This document shows positions 34,012-41,686 of a stretch of DNA of 64,000 nt, in pieces. Position 1 is the stretch's first letter, and the number at the start of each line of letters is the position of its first letter. Both the position numbers and the translations under genes were made by a program. The DNA is from Streptomyces noursei (GTDB taxonomy: Bacteria; Actinomycetota; Actinomycetes; Streptomycetales; Streptomycetaceae). The notes below the pieces were generated by a model. It had not been told where the DNA came from. It saw nothing but the letters and a program-made list of their open reading frames with translations, and ran no database searches. Location of the stretch: positions 1,984,001 through 2,048,000 of the forward strand of contig NZ_CP070326.1 in the NCBI RefSeq assembly GCF_016917755.1. The letters run 5' to 3'.

Positions 34012-35631
34012 TCAGGCCCGGCTCTCGGCGTAGCGCGCCCGCAGGGTCTTCTTGTCGGTCTTGCCGATGCTGGTCTTCGGCAGCTCGGCCACCAGCTCGA
34101 TGGTGTCCGGCACCCACGACGGGGCGAGGCGGGCGGCCAGGAACTCCCGCAGCTGATCGCCCGTCACCGTGGCGTCCTCCTGGGGGCGCAGCACCACACA
34201 GGCCAGCGGGCGCTCGCCCGCCGTGGCATCGGGGACCGCGACAACGGCGGCCTCGACGACGGCCTGGTGACCGAGGAGTTCCTCCTCCACCTTGAGCGAG
34301 GAGATCCACTCGCCGGCCGACTTCACCAGGTCCTTCATCCGGTCCACGATGCGCACATAGCCGAGTTCGTCGATGACGGCGACGTCGCCGGTGCGCAGCC
34401 AGCCGTCCATGAACTTGTCGGGCCGGGAACCCTCCTGGGCGTACTCGCGGGCCACCCAGGGGCCGCGCACCTGCAACTCCCCCATCGCCCGCCCGTCCCA
34501 GGGCTGCTCCGCCCCCGCGTCGTCGGCGATCCGCATCTCCACCAGCGGCAGCGGACGCCCCTGCGAGGTGGCGTAGTACCCGCGGGTCTCCTCGGACGCG
34601 TTGCCGCCCACGTCGGCGGGGAGCTTGCTGAAGCTGCCGTGCCCGCTGGTCTCCGTCATGCCGAAGACCTGGACGATCGGGAATCCCACCTCCACCTCGA
34701 ACGCCCGGGAGACCGGGCGGGCCACCGGCGAACCGCCGCACACCATGCGGCGCAGCGAGGACAGGTCCGGTCGCCGGTCCCGCCAGTGCGCCAGCAGCCC
34801 GGGCAGCGCCGCGCCGAACCCGACGGCGACGGTGGGGCGTTCCTTCTCCACCAACTCGCAGACCCCGGCCGGGCTCAGGTCACGGCCCGGCAGGACCAGC
34901 GCGGTGCCGTGCAGGGCGGCGGCGAAGGGCAGCCCGACCTGGCTCAGCGCCAGCGGCACCAGGGCCAGCAGGGTCTCGGAGGAGCCGAGGCCCTCCGCGT
35001 CGGCCAGGCCGGTGCAGAAGCTCTGCAGGACGGTGCTGCGGTGGCTGTAGACCACGCCCTTGGGGAGCCCGGTCGTGCCGGTGGTGTAGCTGGTGTGGGC
35101 CGGGGCGCTCTCCGCCACGGACGGCCAGGCAGCCATGGGCTCGGCCGCGGCCAGCAGCGCCTCGTACTCCAGCGCGTCGCCGTCCTGCGCGGCGTCGTCG
35201 GTGTCGGGCAGCACGACGAGGCGCCGGGCCCGGCTCAGGTGCGGCTCGACCCGGCGCCAGTCGGCCAGCAGGCTGCGGTCGCAGAGCACGATCGCGTCGT
35301 CCGCGTGGTCCACGATGTAGGCCACCTGCTCGGCGGCGAGGTTGATGTTGACCGTGTGCAGCACGGCGCCCATCGACGGGACGGCGAGATACGCCTCCAG
35401 ATGCCGGTGGGTGCTCCCGGCGAAGGTCGCCACCCGGTCGCCCGGCTGAATGCCGAGGTCGCGCAGCGCCCCCGCCAACCGCCGTGCCCGGTGCACCACT
35501 TCGCCCCAGGTCGAGCGGTGCAACCCCGTCCCGACCCGGCTGATCACCGGCCGGGCGGCGAAGAGTTTCTCGGCCCGAGGGGTGATCAACGCCGGAATCG
35601 TGAGGGGGAACTCCGACACTGCGTCCTGCAT
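34012..35631 (-). CDS. AMP-forming acyl-CoA ligase-type enzyme
   Basis: A 539-residue ANL-superfamily enzyme of the FadD/medium-chain acyl-CoA synthetase type. The phosphate loop is SYTTGTTGLPKGVVYSH, the A5 region FGMTETSGHG, A7 WLRTGD, hinge DRMKDLVKSAGEWISS, and the C-terminal catalytic Lys is in LPKTSIGKTDKK. All key residues are present. ATG 35631 follows AAAGGTAG (an ATG five codons upstream is possible). Next to a nitrite-forming CreD/CreE-like pair it is notable that the cremeomycin diazotase CreM is from this family; ordinary CoA ligation of a fatty or aryl acid is the default. Confidence 0.85.
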   Translation of the reverse strand: MQDAVSEFPLTIPALITPRAEKLFAARPVISRVGTGLHRSTWGEVVHRARRLAGALRDLGIQPGDRVATFAGSTHRHLEAYLAVPSMGAVLHTVNINLAAEQVAYIVDHADDAIVLCDRSLLADWRRVEPHLSRARRLVVLPDTDDAAQDGDALEYEALLAAAEPMAAWPSVAESAPAHTSYTTGTTGLPKGVVYSHRSTVLQSFCTGLADAEGLGSSETLLALVPLALSQVGLPFAAALHGTALVLPGRDLSPAGVCELVEKERPTVAVGFGAALPGLLAHWRDRRPDLSSLRRMVCGGSPVARPVSRAFEVEVGFPIVQVFGMTETSGHGSFSKLPADVGGNASEETRGYYATSQGRPLPLVEMRIADDAGAEQPWDGRAMGELQVRGPWVAREYAQEGSRPDKFMDGWLRTGDVAVIDELGYVRIVDRMKDLVKSAGEWISSLKVEEELLGHQAVVEAAVVAVPDATAGERPLACVVLRPQEDATVTGDQLREFLAARLAPSWVPDTIELVAELPKTSIGKTDKKTLRARYAESRA

Positions 35632-35842
35632 CCGACTACCTTTCATCCGGTGTTCCGCGGATCGGCCGGGCCAGCGTCATCGACGGTTGCACTGGCCACG
35701 AGAAGACGCGCTGCGCTGCGGGCCGACAGGCTCGGGGACCGGACGGACATACGCGCCGGTCGCCCTGATCCAAGTATTCGGAATTACCGTTTGGGAGGGG
35801 CCGAAGTGTCGTCGCCGGGTTTTCGCGGGGGCCTGCCGCGGC

Positions 35843-37054
35843 CTACGGCAACCACCGCACCGGGGACGCCCGGCGGATGTGGACGAGCACGTCGAAGGCG
35901 TCGGCGAGGGATGCCACCGCGAGGTGTTCGGTGGCGTCCCGGGACGGGTCGTAGACGCCGCTGATGACGCGCAGCCTCGCCGGTCCGTCCCAGCGGCGGC
36001 GCACGGCGGCGGGGCGCAGATCCAGCCGGTGCGCGGGCAGGTCCACCGCGCCGAGCCGCGCGTCGAGCAGGTCGCCGGCCGGCTCCGGGACGACGGCGAC
36101 ACCGAGGTCGCCGTGGTGGAAGCCGATCGCGACGGACGCGTACCGCGCGCCGTACCGCGCACGCAGCAGACTGCCGACGCTCGGCTGCGGCCCCTTCTCG
36201 GGAGCCAGGCCCAGGGTGACCTCGGTGGCCGAGGTGTGCGCGATGCCGTCCCAGTAGACGGCGCGCAGGCCGGTCCGGCGCTGCTGGTCGCCGAGGGTGT
36301 CGGCCCCCACCGCGGCGTCGCCCGCGTAGCTGCCGCGCCCGGCGACGCTGCGCTCGTGGAAGTCCACGATCCGGCGCATCCGCGCGGCGACGCCCTCGTC
36401 GCGGTGGGCACCGGGCAGGGACCGGATCAGCGCGAGCGCGTCGCGGGCGTGGTCGGCGAACGGCCGTCCCGGGTGGGTGCCCCGGGCGCGCTGCACGTGT
36501 TCGTCGGTGTGGTGGGCGGTCCGGATCGGCTCCAGGTGGGAGGTCAGCTCCGGCAGCAGCTCCGGGGCGGACGCCCGGACGTGGGCCAGGACGACGTCGT
36601 AGTCCTCGGGCCGCGCCTGCGCCGGCCGGACGCCGAAGATCCGTACGGGGTCGTGCGGATGCTCCTGGTTGAACGCCCGGATCCACTCCAGGGCCGCGAC
36701 CATCTCGGCGGTGCGCCACGGCCGCCAGGCGTCGTCCAGGGCGGCCGCCGCCGACCCCTCGCCGGTCCCCACGTACCGGTCGAGGCGGTCGGCGACCGCG
36801 ACGGTGTCCTGGAGGGCCAGCGCCCGGAACCCGTGGTGCCGGACCAGTCGGCGGAAGAGCCGGTCCCGGGCGTCGAAGGTCTCGCGGGAGAAGCGGGTGG
36901 ACTCGCCGAGGCCGACGATCGTCGCGTCCGCGAGGCTCGCGGCGAGGTCGTCGAGCACGGCGTCGGTCAGCGGGGCGACGTCGTGGGGCGCGGGATCGTG
37001 CGGTCCTACGGACGAGGGGAGGGTGAGCCGGGGAGCGGTGTTCTCGTGGGTCAT
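35843..37054 (-). CDS. Erythromycin esterase-family protein
   Basis: A 403-residue member of the Ere/succinoglycan-biosynthesis superfamily. Conserved segments are TIVGLGESTRFSRETF with the catalytic Glu, RHHGFRALALQDT, a metal/His region YWDGIAHTSATEV and VAIGFHHGDLG. Canonical members read GE-x-THG-x-EF; here THG is replaced by TRF, so macrolactone hydrolysis is uncertain. ATG at 37054 has an AAGGGTGGG stretch upstream. It may be an unrelated hydrolase or resistance protein; no macrolide genes are nearby. Confidence 0.75.
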   Translation of the reverse strand: MTHENTAPRLTLPSSVGPHDPAPHDVAPLTDAVLDDLAASLADATIVGLGESTRFSRETFDARDRLFRRLVRHHGFRALALQDTVAVADRLDRYVGTGEGSAAAALDDAWRPWRTAEMVAALEWIRAFNQEHPHDPVRIFGVRPAQARPEDYDVVLAHVRASAPELLPELTSHLEPIRTAHHTDEHVQRARGTHPGRPFADHARDALALIRSLPGAHRDEGVAARMRRIVDFHERSVAGRGSYAGDAAVGADTLGDQQRRTGLRAVYWDGIAHTSATEVTLGLAPEKGPQPSVGSLLRARYGARYASVAIGFHHGDLGVAVVPEPAGDLLDARLGAVDLPAHRLDLRPAAVRRRWDGPARLRVISGVYDPSRDATEHLAVASLADAFDVLVHIRRASPVRWLP

Positions 37055-37214
37055 GTCGCCCACCCTTCTTCCTCAAGTTCGCTTGAGGTCAAGCGGCGAG
37101 TTCCGGCCAGCCCGCGTACCGACCGACCAGTCCACCCTGAGGCACCTCGGCGGTAGGATTTTTCGGACGCGGAACCCGAGGGCTGAGAACGCCGCGGCCG
37201 GTCCGCGGGTCGGT

Positions 37215-37785
37215 TCATGCCGGCGGCGCGGACGCCGACTGCTGCTCGGCCCGGGCCCGCAGCAGGCGCCGCAGCCGCACCAGACCCAGGTCGTGCTGGT
37301 AGAGGTGCTCGTGCTGATCGGCGTCGGCCGGCAGGGCCTCCAGCAGGACGCGGTCCTGTTCCAGCACCGCCCAGTGGCGCTCCTCGATCAGGGTCCGGTA
37401 GAGGAAGCGCCAGGTGTCGCGTTGCCAGGCCGACGCCCGGCGGTAGCGCCAGAAGAAGACACCGGTGCGCTCGGCGTCCACCGGGCAGGCCGGGGACGGA
37501 GGCGACGGTGCCGTCCGTCGCGACCTCGACGCCGTGGTACCGGCAGGCGACCCGGTCCCCGAGGTGCTTTCCCAGCGACAGCGGGGCGCCGCGGTGCGGG
37601 CAGCGGTCGGCGAGCAGCGCGAGGGTGCCGTCGGCGCGGCGGAACAGCAGCCACTGCTCGCCGAGTACGGTCACCCGGCGCATCGCGCCGGGGGCGACGA
37701 AGGACGAGGGGAGGACGGGGTGCCACTGGTTGCGGAGGCCGGTGGCGTAGATGTGGTCGGCGGTGGCGGAGGTGGAGAGGGTCAT
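37215..37785 (-). pseudogene. Rieske oxygenase, internally deleted and frameshifted
   Basis: From ATG 37785 the frame gives a Rieske N-terminus: LRNQWHPVLPSSFV, then CPHRGAPLSLG and CRYHGVEV, supplying both Cys-His pairs of the 2Fe-2S cluster. Near 37480-37490 the frame changes and the text jumps to a C-terminal helix segment ending RLRRLLRARAEQ. About 150-200 residues with the mononuclear iron site are missing, so no oxygenase activity is possible. Confidence 0.75.
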
Positions 37786-37787
37786 GG

Positions 37788-37890
37788 TCAGGCTCCCAGG
37801 CGGTGCATCTCGGCGCGGAAGGACTCCTCGGTCCAGGGCGCGTGCACGCCCATCGTGACGCAGGCGCCGCACGACGGGACCGCTCGACGG
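37788..37890 (-). pseudogene. C-terminal scrap of an unidentified gene
   Basis: Just upstream of the Rieske relic a frame reads CGACVTMGVHAPWTEESFRA and stops 2 bp before the Rieske ATG, as in a coupled operon. Its 5' part is replaced by the promoter region of the divergent MFS gene. The family is not recognised. Confidence 0.35.
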
Positions 37891-37997
37891 ACGGGCGTCG
37901 CTCCGAGCCCTGGCGGCTCCGAGTACGGGGAATCCAAGGGCTTGAACACCACGCGGGCAAGACCCCGGGCAGCGGCACACGCCTTGGAGATTGACCG

Positions 37998-38026
37998 TTG
38001 ACCGCTTGGGCAACCGTTCCTACTGT
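37998..38026 (+). promoter_or_regulatory. Consensus-like promoter of the MFS symporter gene
   Basis: TTGACC and TACTGT are separated by exactly 17 bp, a good sigma-70/HrdB match, about 35 bp upstream of the ATG at 38061. An overlapping earlier TTGACC (37991) gives a direct repeat TTGACCGTTGACC that could be an activator site. Confidence 0.65.
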
Positions 38027-38060
38027 CTGCGCGACCCCTCTGTTCGCGGAAGGAACCTCC

Positions 38061-39593
38061 ATGACGACTGTGGCCGGCCGGTCCGCCGCGGGATCGGCGG
38101 GATCCATCGCCGCACGACTCGAACGACTGCCGCACTCCCGCTGGCACGTAAAGGTCCGCTTCCTGATCGGCACCGTCACCTTCTTCGAGGCGTTCGACCA
38201 GCTGATGGCCGCCTCCGCGCTGCCCGTCCTGACCCACGACTGGCGCCTGACGACCGGTCAGGCCACCTTCGCCGTCACGGCCGGCTCGATCGGCATGCTC
38301 CTCGGCGCCCTGGCGGCCGGGTGGTTGGGCGACCGGATCGGCCGGGTGCGGACGGTCGCGCTCGGGGTCGCCGTCACCGCGCTCGCCAGCCTCGCCGTCG
38401 CCCGCTCCAACGGGATCGAGCCGTTCGCGCTCTTCCGGTTCGTCCAGGGCCTGGGCATCGGCGGCGTGGTCCCGGTCGCCGCCACCTACATCAACGAGAT
38501 CGCCCGCGCGGACCGCCGGGGCCGCTTCGTACTGCTCTACGAGATGATCTTCCCGGCCGGCCTGGCCGCCGCGACCCTGGTGGCCGTGTGGGTGGTGCCG
38601 CACCTCGGTTGGCGAGCGATGTTCGTGATCGGCGCGCTACCGGCGCTGCTTGCCGCCCTCCTCCCCCGACAGGTCGCCGAGTCCCCACGCTGGCTGCTGA
38701 CGCGCGGGCGGACGGCGGAGGCCGAACGGATCCTCGCCAGTATCGAGGCGGAGGTGGCACGAGCCGCCGCCACACCGCCGCCGTCACCGTCACGGTCACG
38801 GTTATCGGAGCCGGCTACCGGCAGCGACACCGGCACCGGGTCGACGCCCCCGGATGCGGATTCGCGCCCGGTCCAAGACTCCGACTCGGCCTCCGACTCC
38901 GGCCCCGACCCCGACCCCGACCCTGGCTCCGACTTGGCCTCCGGCCCGGATGCACACACGGCCGGTGCCGGCGCGCAGGGACGACTACGGGAACTGTTCA
39001 CCGGCCGCTATCTGCGCCGCACCGTGGTCGTCTCGGTCCTCTGGTTCGTCGCGTACTACGTCAACCACGGCATCGCCACCTGGCTGCCCTCCCTCTACAC
39101 CAAGAACTTCGGCCTGGACCTGACCACCGCGCTGGTCTACACCCTGCTCAGCAACGTCACCGGCCTCGTCGGCACGCTGCTGGTCGCACTCGTCGTCGAC
39201 CGGGTGGGCCGACGCCCGGCGATGGTGGCCGCGTTCACCGGCACCGCGCTGGCGCTGGGAACGCTGGCACTGGCCGGAGCCGTCTCCGGCGAACAGGTCG
39301 CGCTGTTCGCGTCCTGCTCCACGTTCTTCGTCTACGCCATCAACGCCGGGCTCTACCTCTACACCCCCGAGCTGTACCCGACGCGCAACCGCGCCAAGGG
39401 CGCCGCCTTCGGCGGACTGTGGAACCGCGCGGGCGTCATCCTCGGGCCGATCGTCGTCGGCACGATCCTGGGGGCCGGTGGCAGCCTGATCCTGGTCTTC
39501 GCCCAGCTGGCGGGAATCGCGGCGGTGGGCGCGGTGATCGGACTCTTCGCCATCGAAACCAAGGGCAAGACCCTGGAGGAACTCAACGCCTGA
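38061..39593 (+). CDS. MFS sugar/aromatic acid symporter
   Basis: A 510-residue 12-helix transporter of the sugar-porter/AAHS group: ALAAGWLGDRIGRVRT in the 2-3 loop, FRFVQGLGIGGVVPV, the PESPRWL-like ESPRWLLTRGR after helix 6, and YTPELYPTRNRAKG. The central loop is expanded by a low-complexity stretch rich in Asp, Ser and Pro (DSDSASDSGPDPDPDPGSD, about residues 274-292), not usual for the family. GGAAGG precedes the ATG. It is monocistronic, with a good promoter, between decayed genes. Substrate unknown. Confidence 0.83.
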   Translation: MTTVAGRSAAGSAGSIAARLERLPHSRWHVKVRFLIGTVTFFEAFDQLMAASALPVLTHDWRLTTGQATFAVTAGSIGMLLGALAAGWLGDRIGRVRTVALGVAVTALASLAVARSNGIEPFALFRFVQGLGIGGVVPVAATYINEIARADRRGRFVLLYEMIFPAGLAAATLVAVWVVPHLGWRAMFVIGALPALLAALLPRQVAESPRWLLTRGRTAEAERILASIEAEVARAAATPPPSPSRSRLSEPATGSDTGTGSTPPDADSRPVQDSDSASDSGPDPDPDPGSDLASGPDAHTAGAGAQGRLRELFTGRYLRRTVVVSVLWFVAYYVNHGIATWLPSLYTKNFGLDLTTALVYTLLSNVTGLVGTLLVALVVDRVGRRPAMVAAFTGTALALGTLALAGAVSGEQVALFASCSTFFVYAINAGLYLYTPELYPTRNRAKGAAFGGLWNRAGVILGPIVVGTILGAGGSLILVFAQLAGIAAVGAVIGLFAIETKGKTLEELNA

Positions 39594-39688
39594 GCCGCCC
39601 CGCTCGTCCGCACCCGGGCGTCCGAGCGTCCGAGCGTCCGGTGCATGTGACGACGCCTGCGGGGCGCACGGTGCGCAGAGTGCTCACC

Positions 39689-39730
39689 AGGGCCGCGCCC
39701 TTCGGGAACACACTCCTGGGCCGCGGCCCT
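39689..39730. terminator. Possible terminator after the MFS symporter
   Basis: AGGGCCGCG and CGCGGCCCT are perfectly inverted but with a 24-base loop, in the convergent space between the symporter and the truncated MFS gene. Confidence 0.4.
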
Positions 39731-39740
39731 CGCGCTCCAC

Positions 39741-40480
39741 TCACACCCGCGTCCACCCGCCGGCCTTGCCCTCGCGCGCGGCGCGCCGGCCCTTCAGCGC
39801 GGAGACCGCGATCAGCAGCCCACAGAGGACGAAGGCGGATCCGACGGTGAACGCACCGGTCACGCCAGCCGTCAGCGCGTGACGCGCCTGCTCGCTCTCG
39901 GACAGTCCACTGGGCGGGTGCGCCTTCGCCGACCGCATCGCCGCACCGAACACGGTGACGAGAAGGGCGAGCCCCAGGGAACCGCCGACGGTCAGCATGG
40001 CCTGGAGGACTCCGGAGGCGGCACCGGATTCCTCCGGGGCGGCCTCGGAGAGGACGATCAGGTTGTGCGGGACCAGGGCCGGCCCGGCGCCGAGGCCGAA
40101 CAGCACCAGGGGACCAACCACATGGGGCCCGTAGCCGCTGGTGGCGGTGAGTCGGGTGAGCCAGACAGTGGCGACGGCGACCGCCGCGAGGCCGGTGACC
40201 GCGACCGGCTTCGCGCCGAACCCCGGGAGGATCCTCGGCACGAACTGGGAGGAGACGAAGACCGACAGCGCCATCGGCAGGAACGCCAGTCCCGTGACGA
40301 GCGGCCCGTACCCGAGGACGCCCTGGAGGAACTGCACGAGGGAAAACCACACGCCGGTCAGCGTCGCGGCGATGAAGAGCAGGTCGATGTACGCGCCGGC
40401 ACGGCTGCGGCGGGTGAACAGCCACAGCGGCACGATCGGTTGGTCGACGTTCTTCTCGATGACCGCGAACGCCGCGACAG
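39741..40480 (-). pseudogene. C-terminal half of a DHA2-type MFS transporter
   Basis: About 245 residues correspond to helices 8-14 of a DHA2 drug exporter (LWLFTRRSRAGAYIDLLFIA, LQFLQGVLGYGPLVTGLAF, ending AVSALKGRRAAREGKAGG). The N-terminal half, with helices 1-7 and the essential motif A, is replaced by non-homologous sequence and 9-bp tandem repeats. No start codon or ribosome site belongs to it. Confidence 0.75.
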
Positions 40481-40505
40481 GCACGGCCCGCCCGACAGAC
40501 AGACA

Positions 40506-40541
40506 CGGCAGGCCCGGCAGGCCCGGCAGGCACGGCAGGCA
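40506..40541. repeat. Four 9-bp tandem repeats at a deletion junction
   Basis: Four copies of CGGCAGGCC/A lie head to tail exactly where the truncated MFS gene loses homology, so the repeats may mark or have caused the deletion endpoint. Confidence 0.8.
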
Positions 40542-40677
40542 AAACCGGCACCGCAGGACTGATCGGCGCCGGGAGTCGGCGCCTACGCTTCCCGGTACGC
40601 CACACCCCGCCCCGTCCCACGCGACACGACACGACATGCCACGCCACCCGCCGTGCTCCCGCCCGGGAAGCGGGGCT

Positions 40678-41010
40678 TCAGCAGCCGCCCTGCTCCCCCA
40701 CCCTCGCCCACAGGCCGCGCAATGCCCGGTCCGTGCCGGTCCCCGGCGCCGCCGTGTACACCATGACGCGCTGATCGGAATCCGGAACGGCGAGCACCTC
40801 ACAGCTGAGGTCCAGCGCACCCACATCGGGGTGGACCATGCGCTTGGTGACGGTGCGGTGGACACCGACGTCATGGCATTTCCACAGCTCGGCGAACTCA
40901 CCGCTCTCCCGCGAGAGTTCCGTTACGAGCTGCCGGACTCCCGGATCGTCGGGGTACCGGCCGGATCCACGGAGGTCGGCGACGCAGCGGCGGCCCAGTC
41001 GCGCCCGGTC
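40678..41010 (-). pseudogene. MmyB-type regulator, C-terminal domain only
   Basis: About 110 residues match the ligand-binding domain of XRE/MmyB regulators: GRYPDDPGVRQLVTELSRES, FAELWKCHDV, HPDVGALDLSCEVL and DQRVMVYTAAPG. The N-terminal helix-turn-helix is missing; the sequence upstream belongs to another relic on the opposite strand. It cannot bind DNA as it stands. Confidence 0.7.
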
Positions 41011-41065
41011 GCGCGGGCCGATCCCGGCGGCCGCCGTCGTCCAACCCCCCGTCCGCCGGCCGGAC

Positions 41066-41340
41066 GCGCGCACGGCATCGACGGGTTCGTCGCGGCTGCC
41101 GAGACGGCCGGTTGCCCACACATCGTGCTGCTGTCCGCCCTGGGGGTGGAGTCGGGCGATCCGACGCGCGACCCGATCGTGCGGATGCACCGCGCGGCCG
41201 AGGAGGCCCTGCGCCGGTCCCGGCTCGCCTGGACGTTCCTGCGCCCCGGCGCCTTCGCGACCAACACCCTGCAGTGGGCACCCGCCATGCGCGCGTCGGG
41301 GACGGTACGCGCGCCCTACCCACAGGCGCACGCTATTCGG
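41066..41340 (+). pseudogene. NmrA/NAD(P)-binding reductase fragment
   Basis: About 90 residues fit the middle of an NmrA-type atypical SDR: FVAAAETAGCPHIVLLSALG, then HRAAEEALRRSRLAWTFLRP and GAFATNTLQWAPAMRASGTV. Both the N-terminal Rossmann glycine motif and the C-terminus are missing. It abuts the MmyB fragment tail to head on opposite strands, showing that a rearrangement joined two gene pieces. Confidence 0.65.
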
Positions 41341-41686
41341 CTGCGGCAGCACCCACCGTCCGGGTATGATCTATTGGCTCCGATTGACCGTAGCGACAGT
41401 GCCTGTCCGGTCGCCTCAGGTGGCCGTCGTCCCCGCGCAGAAGCCCGGCCGGACGACAACGCTCCACGGACGCCACAGACACTCCTGACCCCCGGCTCAA
41501 CCGCCGTGTGCGCACAGCAACTTCCCCGGCCAAGCGGCCGACCACGCACACACACGCGCCCATCCGGCGACGCGTCCCTGCGGCATGCTCCGACTCTGCA
41601 CACCCTGCACTGCACTCCCTGCACACCACACGCAGCGCTCCCGTTCTGCGCATGCCGCCTCATCACCACCTATGGAGGACAACACC

